Source: Actinomycetota bacterium (GTDB taxonomy: Bacteria; Actinomycetota; Acidimicrobiia; Acidimicrobiales; RAAP-2). From it: DNA of 64,000 bases. The stretch is taken from NCBI GenBank assembly GCA_021324355.1, contig JAJPJD010000018.1, positions 93,369 to 157,368 of the forward strand. Direction: 5' to 3'. The first letter of the stretch is position 1; every line of letters starts with the position of its first letter. Made by a program: the position numbers and the translations under genes. Below the pieces are notes generated by a model, which was not told the DNA's origin, did no database searches, and saw nothing but the letters and a program-made list of their open reading frames with translations. Positions 26,142 through 36,050 of this stretch are shown here, one piece after another.

Positions 26142-27098
26142 ATGCTGCGGACAGAGCTCACTGACCGGTTCTCGCTGCAGGTGCCGATCGTCGGTGCACC
26201 GATGGCGGGACCGGGTGGGCCGGCGCTGGCCTCGGCGGTGTCGCTGGCCGGCGGGCTCGGAATGATCGGCGTCTCGTCGGCCGCAACACCCGAGTGGATC
26301 ACCGCGGCGGCCGACGAAGTGCGCCAGGCGACCGAGCGCTTCGGGATCGGCCTCATGGCATGGAACCTTGCCCGACGACCCGAGCAGCTCGACGCGGCCA
26401 TCGCGGCCCGCCCGGCACTGGTGTCGGTGAGCTTCGGCGACTACTCGGTCGCTCTCGACCCGCTGCGGCAGGCCCGGATCCCCGTGGCCACCCAGGTTGG
26501 CGACGTCGCCAGCGCCCGACAGGCACACGAGCAAGGGATCGAGCTGATCGTGGCTCGGGGCGCAGAAGGCGGCGGCCACGGTGATGATCGGGTGGCCACC
26601 CTTCCCCTCCTGCAGGGCGTCCTGGAGGCAGTCGGGGACGGCGCGGTGGTGATCGCCGCCGGCGGGATCTCGACTGCCCGGGGGTTGGCAGCGGTGCTGG
26701 CCGCCGGTGCCGCCGGAGCGTGGATCGGCACTGGTCTGCTCGCGTGCCACGAGGCGCTTGCCCGGCCGGAGGCGAAACGACGCCTCCTTGACGCGACCGA
26801 GCTCGACACCGTCTCGACCAGCGTCTTCGACATCGCCCAGGGCATCCCCTGGCCACCCGCGTACCGGGGACGGGCCCTGTCCAACGCGTTCAGTCGGCGC
26901 TGGCACGGTCGGGAGGACGAGCTTGCACAGGACCCCGCGGCCCGCCAACAGCTGGTCGATGCCATGGCGGCGGGCGATTACGACACCGCCGTCATCTATG
27001 CCGGGCAGGCAGTGGGCTCTCTGTCGACCGAGCGCAGTGCACGCGAGGTGGTCAGCACGCTTGCGGCAGGGGCCGAAGCCCTCCTGCGGCGCTGGTGA
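26142..27098 (+). CDS. Nitronate monooxygenase / 2-nitropropane dioxygenase family
   Basis: LQVPIVGAPMAGPGGPALASAVSLAGGLGMIG...GAEGGGHGDDR...VIAAGGISTARGLAAVLAAGAAGAWIGT. Confidence 0.88.
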   Translation: MLRTELTDRFSLQVPIVGAPMAGPGGPALASAVSLAGGLGMIGVSSAATPEWITAAADEVRQATERFGIGLMAWNLARRPEQLDAAIAARPALVSVSFGDYSVALDPLRQARIPVATQVGDVASARQAHEQGIELIVARGAEGGGHGDDRVATLPLLQGVLEAVGDGAVVIAAGGISTARGLAAVLAAGAAGAWIGTGLLACHEALARPEAKRRLLDATELDTVSTSVFDIAQGIPWPPAYRGRALSNAFSRRWHGREDELAQDPAARQQLVDAMAAGDYDTAVIYAGQAVGSLSTERSAREVVSTLAAGAEALLRRW

Positions 27099-27206
27099 GC
27101 GAGACGCAACGACTCCGGTGCCGGTCCTCCCTCGAGCCGCGTGGTGAAGGATCCTGGGCGCCACCAGCCCGCAGGCGCGGGCAGTCCGCTGAGCAATGCT
27201 TGGGCC

Positions 27207-28139
27207 GTGCGCGCTGCCGTCGTTCCGAGGCACGGCCCGGCTGAGGTCATCGAGATCCGTGACGACTGGCCGGAGCCGGATCCGCCTGGCCCGGGGGAGG
27301 TGTTGGTGGCGGTCCAGGCCGCCGGCCTCAACCCGAGCGACGTGAAGATCCGAGCCGGAGGTGGCGCACGCAGCGCCGAGGCCATCCAGTTCCCCTACGT
27401 GGCCGGCCGCGAGGCGGCCGGCCGGGTGGTGGAGGTGGGGGCGGCAGTGGCGGACTTGGAGCCGGGCGACGAGGTCTTCGCGTTCTTCGGGTGGGCCGCT
27501 CGCCCCGGGGGCCATGCCGAACGGCTCGTGGTTGCGGCATCGGCGTTGGCCCGCCGGCCGGTCGGGATCCCGGTCGAGCAGGCAGCCGGCCTGCCGTTGG
27601 CCGGCCTGACCGCGCTGCAGGGGCTCGAGGCGCTGCAGCCCCGGCCCGGAGACCGGGTGCTCGTGACCTCGGGGTCGGGTGGGGTCGGGCACCTGGGGGT
27701 GCAGCTCGCGGTGGCCCTCGGCTGCGAGGTGATCGCGACGACCGGCCCCGCCAACCTGGCGTTCGTTCGCGAGCTCGGGGCCGCCGAGGTGCTCGACTAC
27801 CGGGACCCGGACCACCGCCGAAGGCTCCGGGAGGTCCCGTACTTGTTGGACAGCGTGGGGCCGCAGAACATCGCGTCCTACCTCCCCTGCCTGTCGCCCG
27901 AAGCGAGCGTGGCCGCGGTCGCCGGGATGCCGAGCGAGGTGCCCGACGGGATCACCATCACCCCGATCCGCTGCGAGGCGAGCTCGGAGCGGCTGGGTCG
28001 GTTGGCCGCCCTCATGACCGAGAGCCGCCTGTCGGTGACGGTGCAGCAGGTGTTCCCGCTGGAGGATGCAGCGGTGGCCCACCGGGTCCTCGAAGGCGGC
28101 CATGTCCGGGGGAAGCTGGTCCTCGCGGTCGGTCCATGA
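27207..28139 (+). CDS. Zinc-type alcohol dehydrogenase-like / NADP-dependent quinone oxidoreductase (MDR)
   Basis: GEVLVAVQAAGLNPSDVKIRAGG...VLVTSGSGGVGHLGVQLAVALGCEVIATTG. Confidence 0.88.
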   Translation: MRAAVVPRHGPAEVIEIRDDWPEPDPPGPGEVLVAVQAAGLNPSDVKIRAGGGARSAEAIQFPYVAGREAAGRVVEVGAAVADLEPGDEVFAFFGWAARPGGHAERLVVAASALARRPVGIPVEQAAGLPLAGLTALQGLEALQPRPGDRVLVTSGSGGVGHLGVQLAVALGCEVIATTGPANLAFVRELGAAEVLDYRDPDHRRRLREVPYLLDSVGPQNIASYLPCLSPEASVAAVAGMPSEVPDGITITPIRCEASSERLGRLAALMTESRLSVTVQQVFPLEDAAVAHRVLEGGHVRGKLVLAVGP

Positions 28140-28191
28140 CAGCAGTGGCACACGACCCAAGTGGGCTTCGGCGAGGTCCGCACTCGAGGTG

Positions 28192-28847
28192 ATGGCTGCC
28201 ATCGAGACCGAGCTTCGGCGCGTCGAGTATCGAGGGGCCGAGCGGGTGAACTTCGTGGTGCGCACCACTGATCCGATCTACCAACGGCAACTGGTCAAGA
28301 TGGGCTGGAGGCCGACGCCGGCTGAGGGGGAGTTTGCTCGCCTGCTCGACTCGGCGCCCGAGGTGGAGTCGATCTTCGATCGCTTCAGCCGGCACATCGA
28401 GGCGATGATCCGTCAGAGTGCCAGGCTGGAGGCGACCGGGTCGATGGCAGCGACCTCGGGTGGTGGCTATACGGGAGCGGTGCCCTGGCGGTGCGCGGGT
28501 TGCCCGTTGCGCCGGGCGATCTGGACCTCCATGTCGACGACGCCGACGTGGCCGGAGCGCTCATGGCTGATCTCCTGGTCGAGCCGGTGACCCGCATGTC
28601 GGGCTGGGTGGCAGACGCTGGCGGCCGTGCCTATGCCGGAGTCATCGTGGAGTGGCTGGCCGGGGCCCATCCCTCGGGCTCCTACCCACCCCATGAACAG
28701 GAGGAGGCGGCTCGCCGCCACCTCGAACTCGTCGAATGGAGGGGGCGCCGGATCCCGGTCCCCAGCCTGCAACTCCAGCTGGCGATGGCGCAGAAGCGAG
28801 GGCTGGTCGGCCGAGCGGCGGTCATTCGCCGTGCCCTCTCCCGGTGA
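28192..28847 (+). pseudogene. Nucleotidyltransferase-like protein interrupted by an apparent 1-nt deletion near 28438-28441
   Basis: Frame 1 MAAIETELRRVEYRGAERVNFVV...IEAMIRQSARLEATG; continues in frame 3 as VDGSDLGWWLYGSGALAVRGLPVAPGDLDLHVDDADVAGALMADLL... Confidence 0.65.
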
Positions 28848-29019
28848 GACACACTCGACGGCTCGGGTCAGCTCACGTCGCACCTCCCCGGTCGGCGCTC
28901 AGGGATCCGCTCCGAACCGATGAGGCCGAGCCGCGACCGGGTGGCTGCAGAGACGAGTTCCGCTGCCCCCTTCCCCGCAGGCAGGTGTCCGACGCAATCG
29001 AGGACGCGCCGGAACCCTG

Positions 29020-30537
29020 CTAGCGGAGTCCTGGAGTCGTGCGAGGAATCGGGCGAACGCTGGTGACGCGAAGCTCGGAGTGGTCCACCGAGCGCTCGGC
29101 ATCCTGCAGTTGCGCAGTCAGCTGCTTGGGTCCGAGGAAGCCAGAGACTGCACCGGCGACGAGCGCCATCGCGGCGCAGTAGAGCCACAGGTGCTGGAAG
29201 GCATGGAGGGAGCTGGCCGGGCCATGGGCCGGGGCGAGGATCGCGACGAGGACCGCGATCCCGAGGGCGCCGCCGACCTGGCGGCCGGTCTGGTTGACCG
29301 CGCTGCCGACCGCGAAGCGGGATGCGTGCAGGCTGGAGACGGTGGCGGCGCCCAGCACCGGGAAGGTGAGGCCGATCCCCAGTCCGGTGACCAGCGTCCC
29401 CGGCAGCCACCTCGAGGTGTATGCCGGGTGGATCCCGACTTGCGTCCCGTACCAGGTGATGCCGGTTGCCAACACAAGGAAGCCGGGGAGCAGGACTGAC
29501 CGAAACCCGCACCTGGTGGCGAGCCGCCCGGCCAGACCCGACACGGCGGCTACCACCAGCGGGCCGGGAGTGACCGCCAGTCCGGCCTTCAGGATCGAGT
29601 AGTGCCACACGCCGGTCAAAAAGAGGATGTTGCCGAGCAGCATGGCGAAGAACCCCATCGCGTACACGACGGTGGCGGCGTTGGCGACGCTGAAGGATCG
29701 GTGCGCGAACAGGCTCAGATCGAGCACCGGTGAAGGATGCCGGGCGCAGCGGCGCACGAACAGCGCGCCGAGCGCCAGGCCGCCCAGGCCGGCGGCCACG
29801 ATCCGAGGGTCGCTCCAGCCCCATCCGGAGCCTTCTGAGATGGCGAAGACGATCCCCGAGAGCGAGGCGGTCACCAGGGCGACGCCCCGGTAGTCGGGCC
29901 GCTGGCCGCGATCGGCCGGCCGGTCGGCCGGGAGCACCCGAGGACCGACGACGGCCGCCAGGAGGGCGACGGGCAGGTTGACGTAGAAGGCCCAGCGCCA
30001 TCCGCCGGCACTGATGAGCGCCGCCCCGAGCGACGGTCCGGTCGCGACGGCCAGGGCGCCGACCCCGGCCCACAGCGCGACGACCTGGGCACGGGACTGG
30101 GCCGAGAAGGCGTCCAAGAGAAGCCCCAGGGAGGCGGGGAGCAAAAGGGCGGCCCCGATGCCCTGGCCGGCCCGGCCAGCGATCAGCAGGGGGACCGACG
30201 GGGCCATCCCACACAGCGCGGAGCCGGCCGCGAAGCCTCCCATCCCAATGAGGAACACCCGCCGGCGTCCGAGCCGGTCGGCCGTGCGTCCGGCGGTGAC
30301 CAGCAGGGAGGCGAACACGATCGCGTACGCAGTGATGACCCAGGCCAGCTCGGCCCGGGGCACACCTCGGAACGATCGGGCCAGCGCGGGGAATGCCACG
30401 TTGACGATCGACAGGTCCAGCGACGCCATGAACGCCCCGGCGGCAGTGACCGCGAAGACCAGGGTTCGGCGGCCGCCAGCTCGCCTCGTGGCATCGGCCG
30501 AGGCTGACGGACCGGGCTCCGAAATGAGTTCTTTCAT
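29020..30537 (-). CDS. MFS transporter, DHA2/EmrB-type drug efflux
   Basis: MKELISEPG...FMASLDLSIVNVAFPALARSFRGVPRAELAWVITAYAIVFASLLVTAGRTADRLGRRRVFLIG. Confidence 0.92.
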   Translation of the reverse strand: MKELISEPGPSASADATRRAGGRRTLVFAVTAAGAFMASLDLSIVNVAFPALARSFRGVPRAELAWVITAYAIVFASLLVTAGRTADRLGRRRVFLIGMGGFAAGSALCGMAPSVPLLIAGRAGQGIGAALLLPASLGLLLDAFSAQSRAQVVALWAGVGALAVATGPSLGAALISAGGWRWAFYVNLPVALLAAVVGPRVLPADRPADRGQRPDYRGVALVTASLSGIVFAISEGSGWGWSDPRIVAAGLGGLALGALFVRRCARHPSPVLDLSLFAHRSFSVANAATVVYAMGFFAMLLGNILFLTGVWHYSILKAGLAVTPGPLVVAAVSGLAGRLATRCGFRSVLLPGFLVLATGITWYGTQVGIHPAYTSRWLPGTLVTGLGIGLTFPVLGAATVSSLHASRFAVGSAVNQTGRQVGGALGIAVLVAILAPAHGPASSLHAFQHLWLYCAAMALVAGAVSGFLGPKQLTAQLQDAERSVDHSELRVTSVRPIPRTTPGLR

Positions 30538-30544
30538 GAAACCT

Positions 30545-30584
30545 AGGCTAGTCGAGTGCATCCTATGAAGCAACTGACTAGCCT
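30545..30584. promoter_or_regulatory. Inverted repeat in the MFS/HxlR divergent intergenic region, candidate operator
   Basis: AGGCTAGTC (30545-30553) ... GACTAGCCT (30576-30584), perfect 9-bp arms. Confidence 0.65.
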
Positions 30585-30590
30585 GGTGCC

Positions 30591-31067
30591 GTGGAACGCA
30601 AGAGCTTTGCCGACATGCACTGCTCGGTCGCCCAGTGCCTGGAGGTGGTGGGGGAGTGGTGGTCGATGCTGATCCTGCGGGACGCGTTCTTGGGCGTCAC
30701 CCGGTTTGACGCCTTCCAGGAGCGGCTGGGGATCTCCCGCAACGTGCTGAACCAGCGGTTGACCCGTCTGGTCGCTGAGGGTGTCCTGAAGAAGGTGCCC
30801 TACAGCCAGCGTCCCCCTCGCTACGACTACAAGCTGACCGAGAAAGGACGCGACCTGTGGCCGGTCCTCACCGCGATGCGCCAGTGGGGGGACAAGCACG
30901 CCGCACCCGACGGACCGCCGATACGGATGGTGCACACGGCCTGCGGGCAGGTCTCCGAGGCGGTGATGACCTGCTCGGCCTGCGGCGAGCCGCTCTCGGC
31001 GCGCCAGGTGCGGGTCGTGCGTGGCCCAGGAGATCGCGACCAGCTGGTTCCCCCGGCGCGGCGGTAG
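30591..31067 (+). CDS. HxlR-family transcriptional regulator
   Basis: CSVAQCLEVVGEWWSMLILRDAFLGVTRFDAFQERLGISRNVLNQRLTRLVAEGVLKKVPYSQRPPRYDYKLTEKGRDL. Confidence 0.93.
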   Translation: MERKSFADMHCSVAQCLEVVGEWWSMLILRDAFLGVTRFDAFQERLGISRNVLNQRLTRLVAEGVLKKVPYSQRPPRYDYKLTEKGRDLWPVLTAMRQWGDKHAAPDGPPIRMVHTACGQVSEAVMTCSACGEPLSARQVRVVRGPGDRDQLVPPARR

Positions 31068-31092
31068 CGCCGGCGACGCCGGGTCGGTTCGG

Positions 31093-31824
31093 TCAGCGGC
31101 TCGGCGGGTGGGCGGTCGGGGGCCCGGCCGAGGTGTGCTCGGTGCCGGGAGGGTCGACCGCCCACGCCGGCGGGGTCCCCCACTGCTCCTCGTAGACCAG
31201 CTCGGCCATCGGACGCCGCCGCACCGGGCCGTGCCGGCCGACCGGGCGCCCGAGGGTGATGGTCGCGGCCATGAACGCCTCGTCGGGCACGCCGAGGAGC
31301 TCCCGCAGCGCCGCCTCGGCGCCAAAGTGGAACCCGGTGAGCACCCCGCCGTAGCCGAGGGCGCGCGCCGCCAGGAGGAGGTTCTGGCAGGCCGGGTACA
31401 CCGAGGCGCCCTCGAAGGAGTTCGGCGCCCGGTAGCGGACCAGGCAGGGCAGGATGAGCACCGGCACCGTCTCGAAGTGGTCCACGTAGTGCTGCATCGC
31501 CCGGGCGGTGCGGGCCTTGGGCGAGGACGGGTCGGTGCCGCTCCCGGCGTCGTAGGCGTCAGCCACTCGCTTGGCGCCCCAGGTCCGCCGGGCTGACTCG
31601 GCGATCAGCCGCTTGGCCTCGGCCGCCTTGGGCCCGTCGGTCAGAACCAGCATCCGGAACGGCTGGCGGTTGGAGCCGCTCGGGGCCCTGGTGGCCGCGA
31701 AGAGGATGGCTCGCAGCACCTCGGCCGGGATGGGCTCGTCCCGGTAGCGGCGGATGGCCCGGGTGGTGGCGATCCCCTCCAGCAGTCCGACCGTGTCCGG
31801 GGGCAGCCCCCTGGGCTCGGTCAT
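31093..31824 (-). CDS. Nitroreductase family protein
   Basis: TTRAIRRYRDEPIPAEVLRAILFAATRAPSGSNRQPFRMLVLTD. Confidence 0.92.
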   Translation of the reverse strand: MTEPRGLPPDTVGLLEGIATTRAIRRYRDEPIPAEVLRAILFAATRAPSGSNRQPFRMLVLTDGPKAAEAKRLIAESARRTWGAKRVADAYDAGSGTDPSSPKARTARAMQHYVDHFETVPVLILPCLVRYRAPNSFEGASVYPACQNLLLAARALGYGGVLTGFHFGAEAALRELLGVPDEAFMAATITLGRPVGRHGPVRRRPMAELVYEEQWGTPPAWAVDPPGTEHTSAGPPTAHPPSR

Positions 31825-32948
31825 TCCAGGCCCTCGGGGACCGCGGGCCGGCCGCCGACCGAGCGGCGCATGGCTGCGTGCAGCGCATTGGGGGTCAGCA
31901 CCCCGAGGTAGCGCTCCCCGTCGACCACCGGCAGCCAGCGAACGTCGTGCTGGAGCATCTCGCCCAGTGCGGCTCGCAAGGAGGCGCCCATCGGCACCTG
32001 GATCTCGAAGCGCACCAGGTGGTCCGAGACGCAGCCCGAGCGGGGCGGGTCGAGGTCAACCCATCCGACCAGGCGCTCGTCTCGGTCGACGACGACCGCC
32101 CACCGGCTCTCGGCGCTGGCCGCCCGTCGGCGGGCCTCGGTCATGGAGGTCTCCGGGGTGACGACCGGTGGGTGGAACAGGTCGTCGACCCCGATGCTCA
32201 CCACCCCCAGTCGGCGGACCCCCCGGTCGGCGCCGACGAAGTCCGCCACGAACGGCGTCGCCGGTCGACCGAGCACCTCGGCCGGGGTGTCGTGCTGCTC
32301 GAGCACGCCGCCCTGGGAGAGCACCACGATCCGGTCGCCCAGCATCGCCGCCTCCTCGATGTCGTGCGTCACGAACACGATGGTCTTGTGGAGCTCGCGC
32401 TGCAGTTCGAGCAGCTGCTGCTGGAGGTGCTGGCGAGTGACCGGGTCGACCGCACCGAACGGCTCGTCCATCAGCAAGACCGGCGGGTCGCCTCCGAGCG
32501 CCCGGGCCACCCCCACCCGCTGGCGCTCCCCGCCCGACAGCTCATGGGGGTAGCGGGACCCGTAGCGGCGAGGGTCCAGTCCGACCAGCTCCAGCAGTTC
32601 GTGGACCCGCCGTTCCACCCTCGAGCGGTCCCAACCAAGCAGCCTCGGCACGGTGGCGACGTTGTCGGCCACCCGCCGGTGAGGGAAGAGACCACCCTGC
32701 TGGATCACGTAGCCGATCCCGCGGCGAAGCGTCACCGGGTCCAGGCTGGCGACGTCGGTGCCGTCGATCAGGATCCGGCCACCGGACGGTTCGATCAGGC
32801 GGTTGATCATTCGCAGCGTCGTGGTCTTGCCGCATCCCGACGGGCCGACCAGCACGCACAGCTCGCCGTCGTCCACTGTGAAGCTGAGCTCGGCCACCGC
32901 CACCGCGTCCTCGCCGTAGCGCTTGGTGACCCGCTCGAGCGAGATCAT
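31821..32948 (-). CDS. Osmoprotectant (glycine betaine/choline) ABC transporter ATP-binding protein with CBS domains, OpuCA-like
   Basis: MISLERVTKRYGEDAVAVAELSFTVDDGELCVLVGPSGCGKTTTLRMINRLIEPSGGRI...; C-terminal CBS-like repeats. Confidence 0.9.
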   Translation of the reverse strand: MISLERVTKRYGEDAVAVAELSFTVDDGELCVLVGPSGCGKTTTLRMINRLIEPSGGRILIDGTDVASLDPVTLRRGIGYVIQQGGLFPHRRVADNVATVPRLLGWDRSRVERRVHELLELVGLDPRRYGSRYPHELSGGERQRVGVARALGGDPPVLLMDEPFGAVDPVTRQHLQQQLLELQRELHKTIVFVTHDIEEAAMLGDRIVVLSQGGVLEQHDTPAEVLGRPATPFVADFVGADRGVRRLGVVSIGVDDLFHPPVVTPETSMTEARRRAASAESRWAVVVDRDERLVGWVDLDPPRSGCVSDHLVRFEIQVPMGASLRAALGEMLQHDVRWLPVVDGERYLGVLTPNALHAAMRRSVGGRPAVPEGLE

Positions 32949-33002
32949 CCGCCGACGTTACCCGGGGCCGGCCGGATGACGTGCTCCAGATAACGTGGCT
33001 CG

Positions 33003-33689
33003 GTGGTCCTGGCCGGCTCGCCGTTCTTCCAGTGGAGCTACGTCACCGGACAGTGGGGCCAGATCCAAGGTGACCTGGTCCAACACGTCGAGCTGAGCCT
33101 GATCGCGGTGGCCATCGGCGCCGTCATCTCGGTGCCGGCCGGGGTGGCGGCGTGGCGCTACCGGCTGCTGCGGACCCCGGTGCTCGGGGTGGCCAGCGCC
33201 CTCTACATCATCCCGTCCCTGGCGCTGTTCGCCGTCCTGGGCGGCCTGACCGGCTACGTCCCACCTCGCTCGTGGGTGACCGCCGAGTTCGCGCTGGTCG
33301 GGTACACGACATTGGTGCTGATCTGGAACACCGTCGCCGGTCTGGAGGCGGTGCCGGCCGAGGCCAGGGAGGCTGCGGTCGCGCTCGGCTACTCGAGGCG
33401 GGCCGAGCTGTGGCGGGTGGACCTCCCGCTGGCCCTGCCGTACGTCTTCGCCGGCTTGCGGGTTGCGACAGCCACGGTCATCGGCCTGGTCATGGTGACC
33501 GCCCTGATCGGTCTGGGTGGCCTCGGCCAGCTCATCACCTACGGGTTCAACATCGCCTACAACACACCCATCATCGTCGGCCTGGTGTTGTCGATCGCGC
33601 TGGCCGCGGTGGCCGACCTCTTGCTGGTCGCGGCCCAGCGCGTCGTGGTGCCGTGGTCGCGAGCATCCCGACGGCGGTCGGCGGGGTGA
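33003..33689 (+). CDS. Osmoprotectant ABC transporter permease
   Basis: LVQHVELSLIAVAIGAVISVPAGV...YIIPSLALFAVL...EAREAAVALGYSRRAELWRVDLPLALPYVFAGLRVA. Confidence 0.9.
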   Translation: MVLAGSPFFQWSYVTGQWGQIQGDLVQHVELSLIAVAIGAVISVPAGVAAWRYRLLRTPVLGVASALYIIPSLALFAVLGGLTGYVPPRSWVTAEFALVGYTTLVLIWNTVAGLEAVPAEAREAAVALGYSRRAELWRVDLPLALPYVFAGLRVATATVIGLVMVTALIGLGGLGQLITYGFNIAYNTPIIVGLVLSIALAAVADLLLVAAQRVVVPWSRASRRRSAG

Positions 33690-33698
33690 GGGCTTGAG

Positions 33699-34415
33699 AT
33701 GTCGTTCCTCGACCGTCTCGTCCACTGGTTCGGCACCGGCGCCAACTGGCACGGCCCGGGGGGCATCCCGTTGCTCTTCGAGCGGTCCCTCGAGCTGAGC
33801 GCGGCAGTCGTGGCTCTGGCCCTGGTCCTGGGGGGAGGGCTGGGGCTGGTCCTCGGCCACACCGGGCGAGGCGGCCTGGTCGCAGTGAACGCGGCCAACG
33901 CCTTTCGAGCGGTCCCCAGTCTGGCCCTGCTGACCCTGCTCGCGATCCAGCCGGCCATCTCGCTCAAGTGGGACGGTTTCCTGGCGTCGTGGATCGCCCT
34001 GACCGCCTTGGCGATCCCGCCCATCCTCACCAACACCTACGTCGGCATGCGGGAGGTCGACGCCGACGTCCGCGACGCCGCCCGGGCGATGGGGCTCCGG
34101 GGCGGACATGTGCTGTGGCGGGTGGAGGCGCCGCTCGCCCTGCCGTTCGTCATGGCCGGAGTCCGGACGGCGGCCATCGAGGTGGTGGCCACCTCCACCC
34201 TGGCCGCCTACGTCGGCTACTCGGATCTCGGCACCTACGTGATCGCCGGCTTGGACACCCAGAACACGGTCGAGGCGGTGTCCGGTGCCCTGCTGGTCGG
34301 GGCGATGGCCGCGCTGGTCTCGGTGGCACTCGGGGCGCTGGGCCGGCTGGTCACCCCCCAGCCGCTCCGCCGCCGCCACCCGGTCTTTTCCCTGGCTGGC
34401 CGGCCGGCGGCCTGA
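33699..34415 (+). CDS. Osmoprotectant ABC transporter permease
   Basis: RAVPSLALLTLLAIQPAI...DVRDAARAMGLRGGHVLWRVEAPLALPFVMAGVRTAAIEVV. Confidence 0.88.
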   Translation: MSFLDRLVHWFGTGANWHGPGGIPLLFERSLELSAAVVALALVLGGGLGLVLGHTGRGGLVAVNAANAFRAVPSLALLTLLAIQPAISLKWDGFLASWIALTALAIPPILTNTYVGMREVDADVRDAARAMGLRGGHVLWRVEAPLALPFVMAGVRTAAIEVVATSTLAAYVGYSDLGTYVIAGLDTQNTVEAVSGALLVGAMAALVSVALGALGRLVTPQPLRRRHPVFSLAGRPAA

Positions 34416-34544
34416 TGACTGGATTCCATTGCGAAATCGACCAGAATGGTCATCGTTCCGTAGAGGTTTCGTCAAGCGGCAGCGGTGGCATGGTCACCGG
34501 CACGTCGTGACGACGTCGCCACCCCACGAAAGGCCAGAGACCCG

Positions 34545-35459
34545 ATGATCCGTACCCGTGCCCTGCTCGCCGTTGCCGCCGTGGCGGCGGCTGCCGTCGC
34601 ACTCGCAGCAGCGGTGCCTGCCGGCGCCGCGAAGAAGACCACCTCCAAGCCAAGCATCGTGATCGGCTCCACCAACTTCGAGGAGCAAGCCATCGTCTCC
34701 AACATCTACGGCGACGTGCTCAGCCGAGCCGGCTTCCATGTCACCGTCGAACCGGCGCTCGGGACCCGAGCGATCGTGGTCCCGGCGATCGAGAAGGGCC
34801 AGATCGACCTGGAGCCCGACTACGCCGCCTCCCTGCTCGCCTTCCTCCACGGTGGCAACCCCCAGAAGGCGGGGGACAACATCGCGACCGCCATCCCGGC
34901 CGACCGCAAGGCCCTCGCCCCCTACGGGGTGACCGTGCTCAACCCCTCCAAGGCTCTGGACACCAACGTGTTCGCGGTCACCCAGGCGACCGCGAAGAAG
35001 TACCACCTCACGACCTTGTCGAGCCTCAAGCCCTACGCCTCGAAGATGATCTTGGGCGGGCCTCCCGAATGCCCGACCTACGCCGGCTGCGAGGTCGGGT
35101 TGGAGAAGGTCTACGGGCTCCACTTCGCCGGGTTCAAGCCGCTGGACGAGGCCGGGCCGCTCAGCGTGGCCGCCCTCAAGGACGGTGAGGTCCAGGTGGT
35201 CGAGCTGTTCTCGAGCGACGGCAACGTGGTGGCCAACCACTTCGTGGCCCTCACCGACAACAAGCACCTGGAGGGAGCCGACTACATCGTCCCGGTGATC
35301 CGCAAGTCCGTCGACACCCCCGAGGTGGCCAGGCTGCTCAACGGGATCGACGCCAAGCTGACCACGGTGGCGATCTCCAAGCTCAACCTGGACGTGACGG
35401 CCAAGAAGGAGCAGCCGGCGGCAGTGGCGGCGGCCTGGCTGCGCTCGGTGGGCTACTGA
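34545..35459 (+). CDS. Osmoprotectant ABC transporter substrate-binding protein
   Basis: Signal peptide followed by KPSIVIGSTNFEEQAIVSNIYGDVLSRAGFHVTVEPALGTRAIVVPAIEKGQIDLEPDY. Confidence 0.9.
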   Translation: MIRTRALLAVAAVAAAAVALAAAVPAGAAKKTTSKPSIVIGSTNFEEQAIVSNIYGDVLSRAGFHVTVEPALGTRAIVVPAIEKGQIDLEPDYAASLLAFLHGGNPQKAGDNIATAIPADRKALAPYGVTVLNPSKALDTNVFAVTQATAKKYHLTTLSSLKPYASKMILGGPPECPTYAGCEVGLEKVYGLHFAGFKPLDEAGPLSVAALKDGEVQVVELFSSDGNVVANHFVALTDNKHLEGADYIVPVIRKSVDTPEVARLLNGIDAKLTTVAISKLNLDVTAKKEQPAAVAAAWLRSVGY

Positions 35460-35519
35460 TCGAACGCAGGCCGGGACCCGGCCGGGCTCGGCGAGCAGAC
35501 GGGATACCCTGAGGGCCCG

Positions 35520-36050
35520 ATGGCCCAGCCCAGCTTCGTTCCCATCACCGAGGCCGACAAGGTGCGCGCCGCCCGACGGCTGGCCGTCCCCGGGCGCTGG
35601 TCGGCCCACCGCCCGGCCGACCAGACCGGCCCGCGGCGGCCGAGCGGTCCCCGCCTGGGGACGCCGGGTCCGGACCAGGGCTTTGCCCTCTCCCTGGCCA
35701 AGCGCTTTGAGGGCCGGCTCCGGCTGGCCGGCTCCGAGTCCCTGGAGGACGTCCTGGCAGGTGGCGCGGTGCTGGCGGCCAAGCGGGCCGGGCTGGTGGG
35801 CCGGGCCCCGTGCATCTACGACCTCGAGGCTGTGTTCACCCTCTTCGGGTTCCTCGCCGAGCAGCCTCCCGCCGACCTGGTGGCCGAACGGGGCCGGCTG
35901 TTCCGGTCGGTTGCCCACGACTACGTCGCCCAGCGCGCCCTGGCTGACGCAGTGCCCGAGGCGACCCTGCTGCTCCCGGCGGCCGAGCTCAGCGCTCGGC
36001 TGGGGGACTGGCCGGCCCTGCTCGGCCGGGCCGTCGAGCCCGCCTCCTAG
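35520..36050 (+). CDS. Conserved hypothetical protein
   Basis: Continuous ORF with normal codon usage; MAQPSFVPITEADKVRAARRLAVPGRW. Confidence 0.6.
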   Translation: MAQPSFVPITEADKVRAARRLAVPGRWSAHRPADQTGPRRPSGPRLGTPGPDQGFALSLAKRFEGRLRLAGSESLEDVLAGGAVLAAKRAGLVGRAPCIYDLEAVFTLFGFLAEQPPADLVAERGRLFRSVAHDYVAQRALADAVPEATLLLPAAELSARLGDWPALLGRAVEPAS

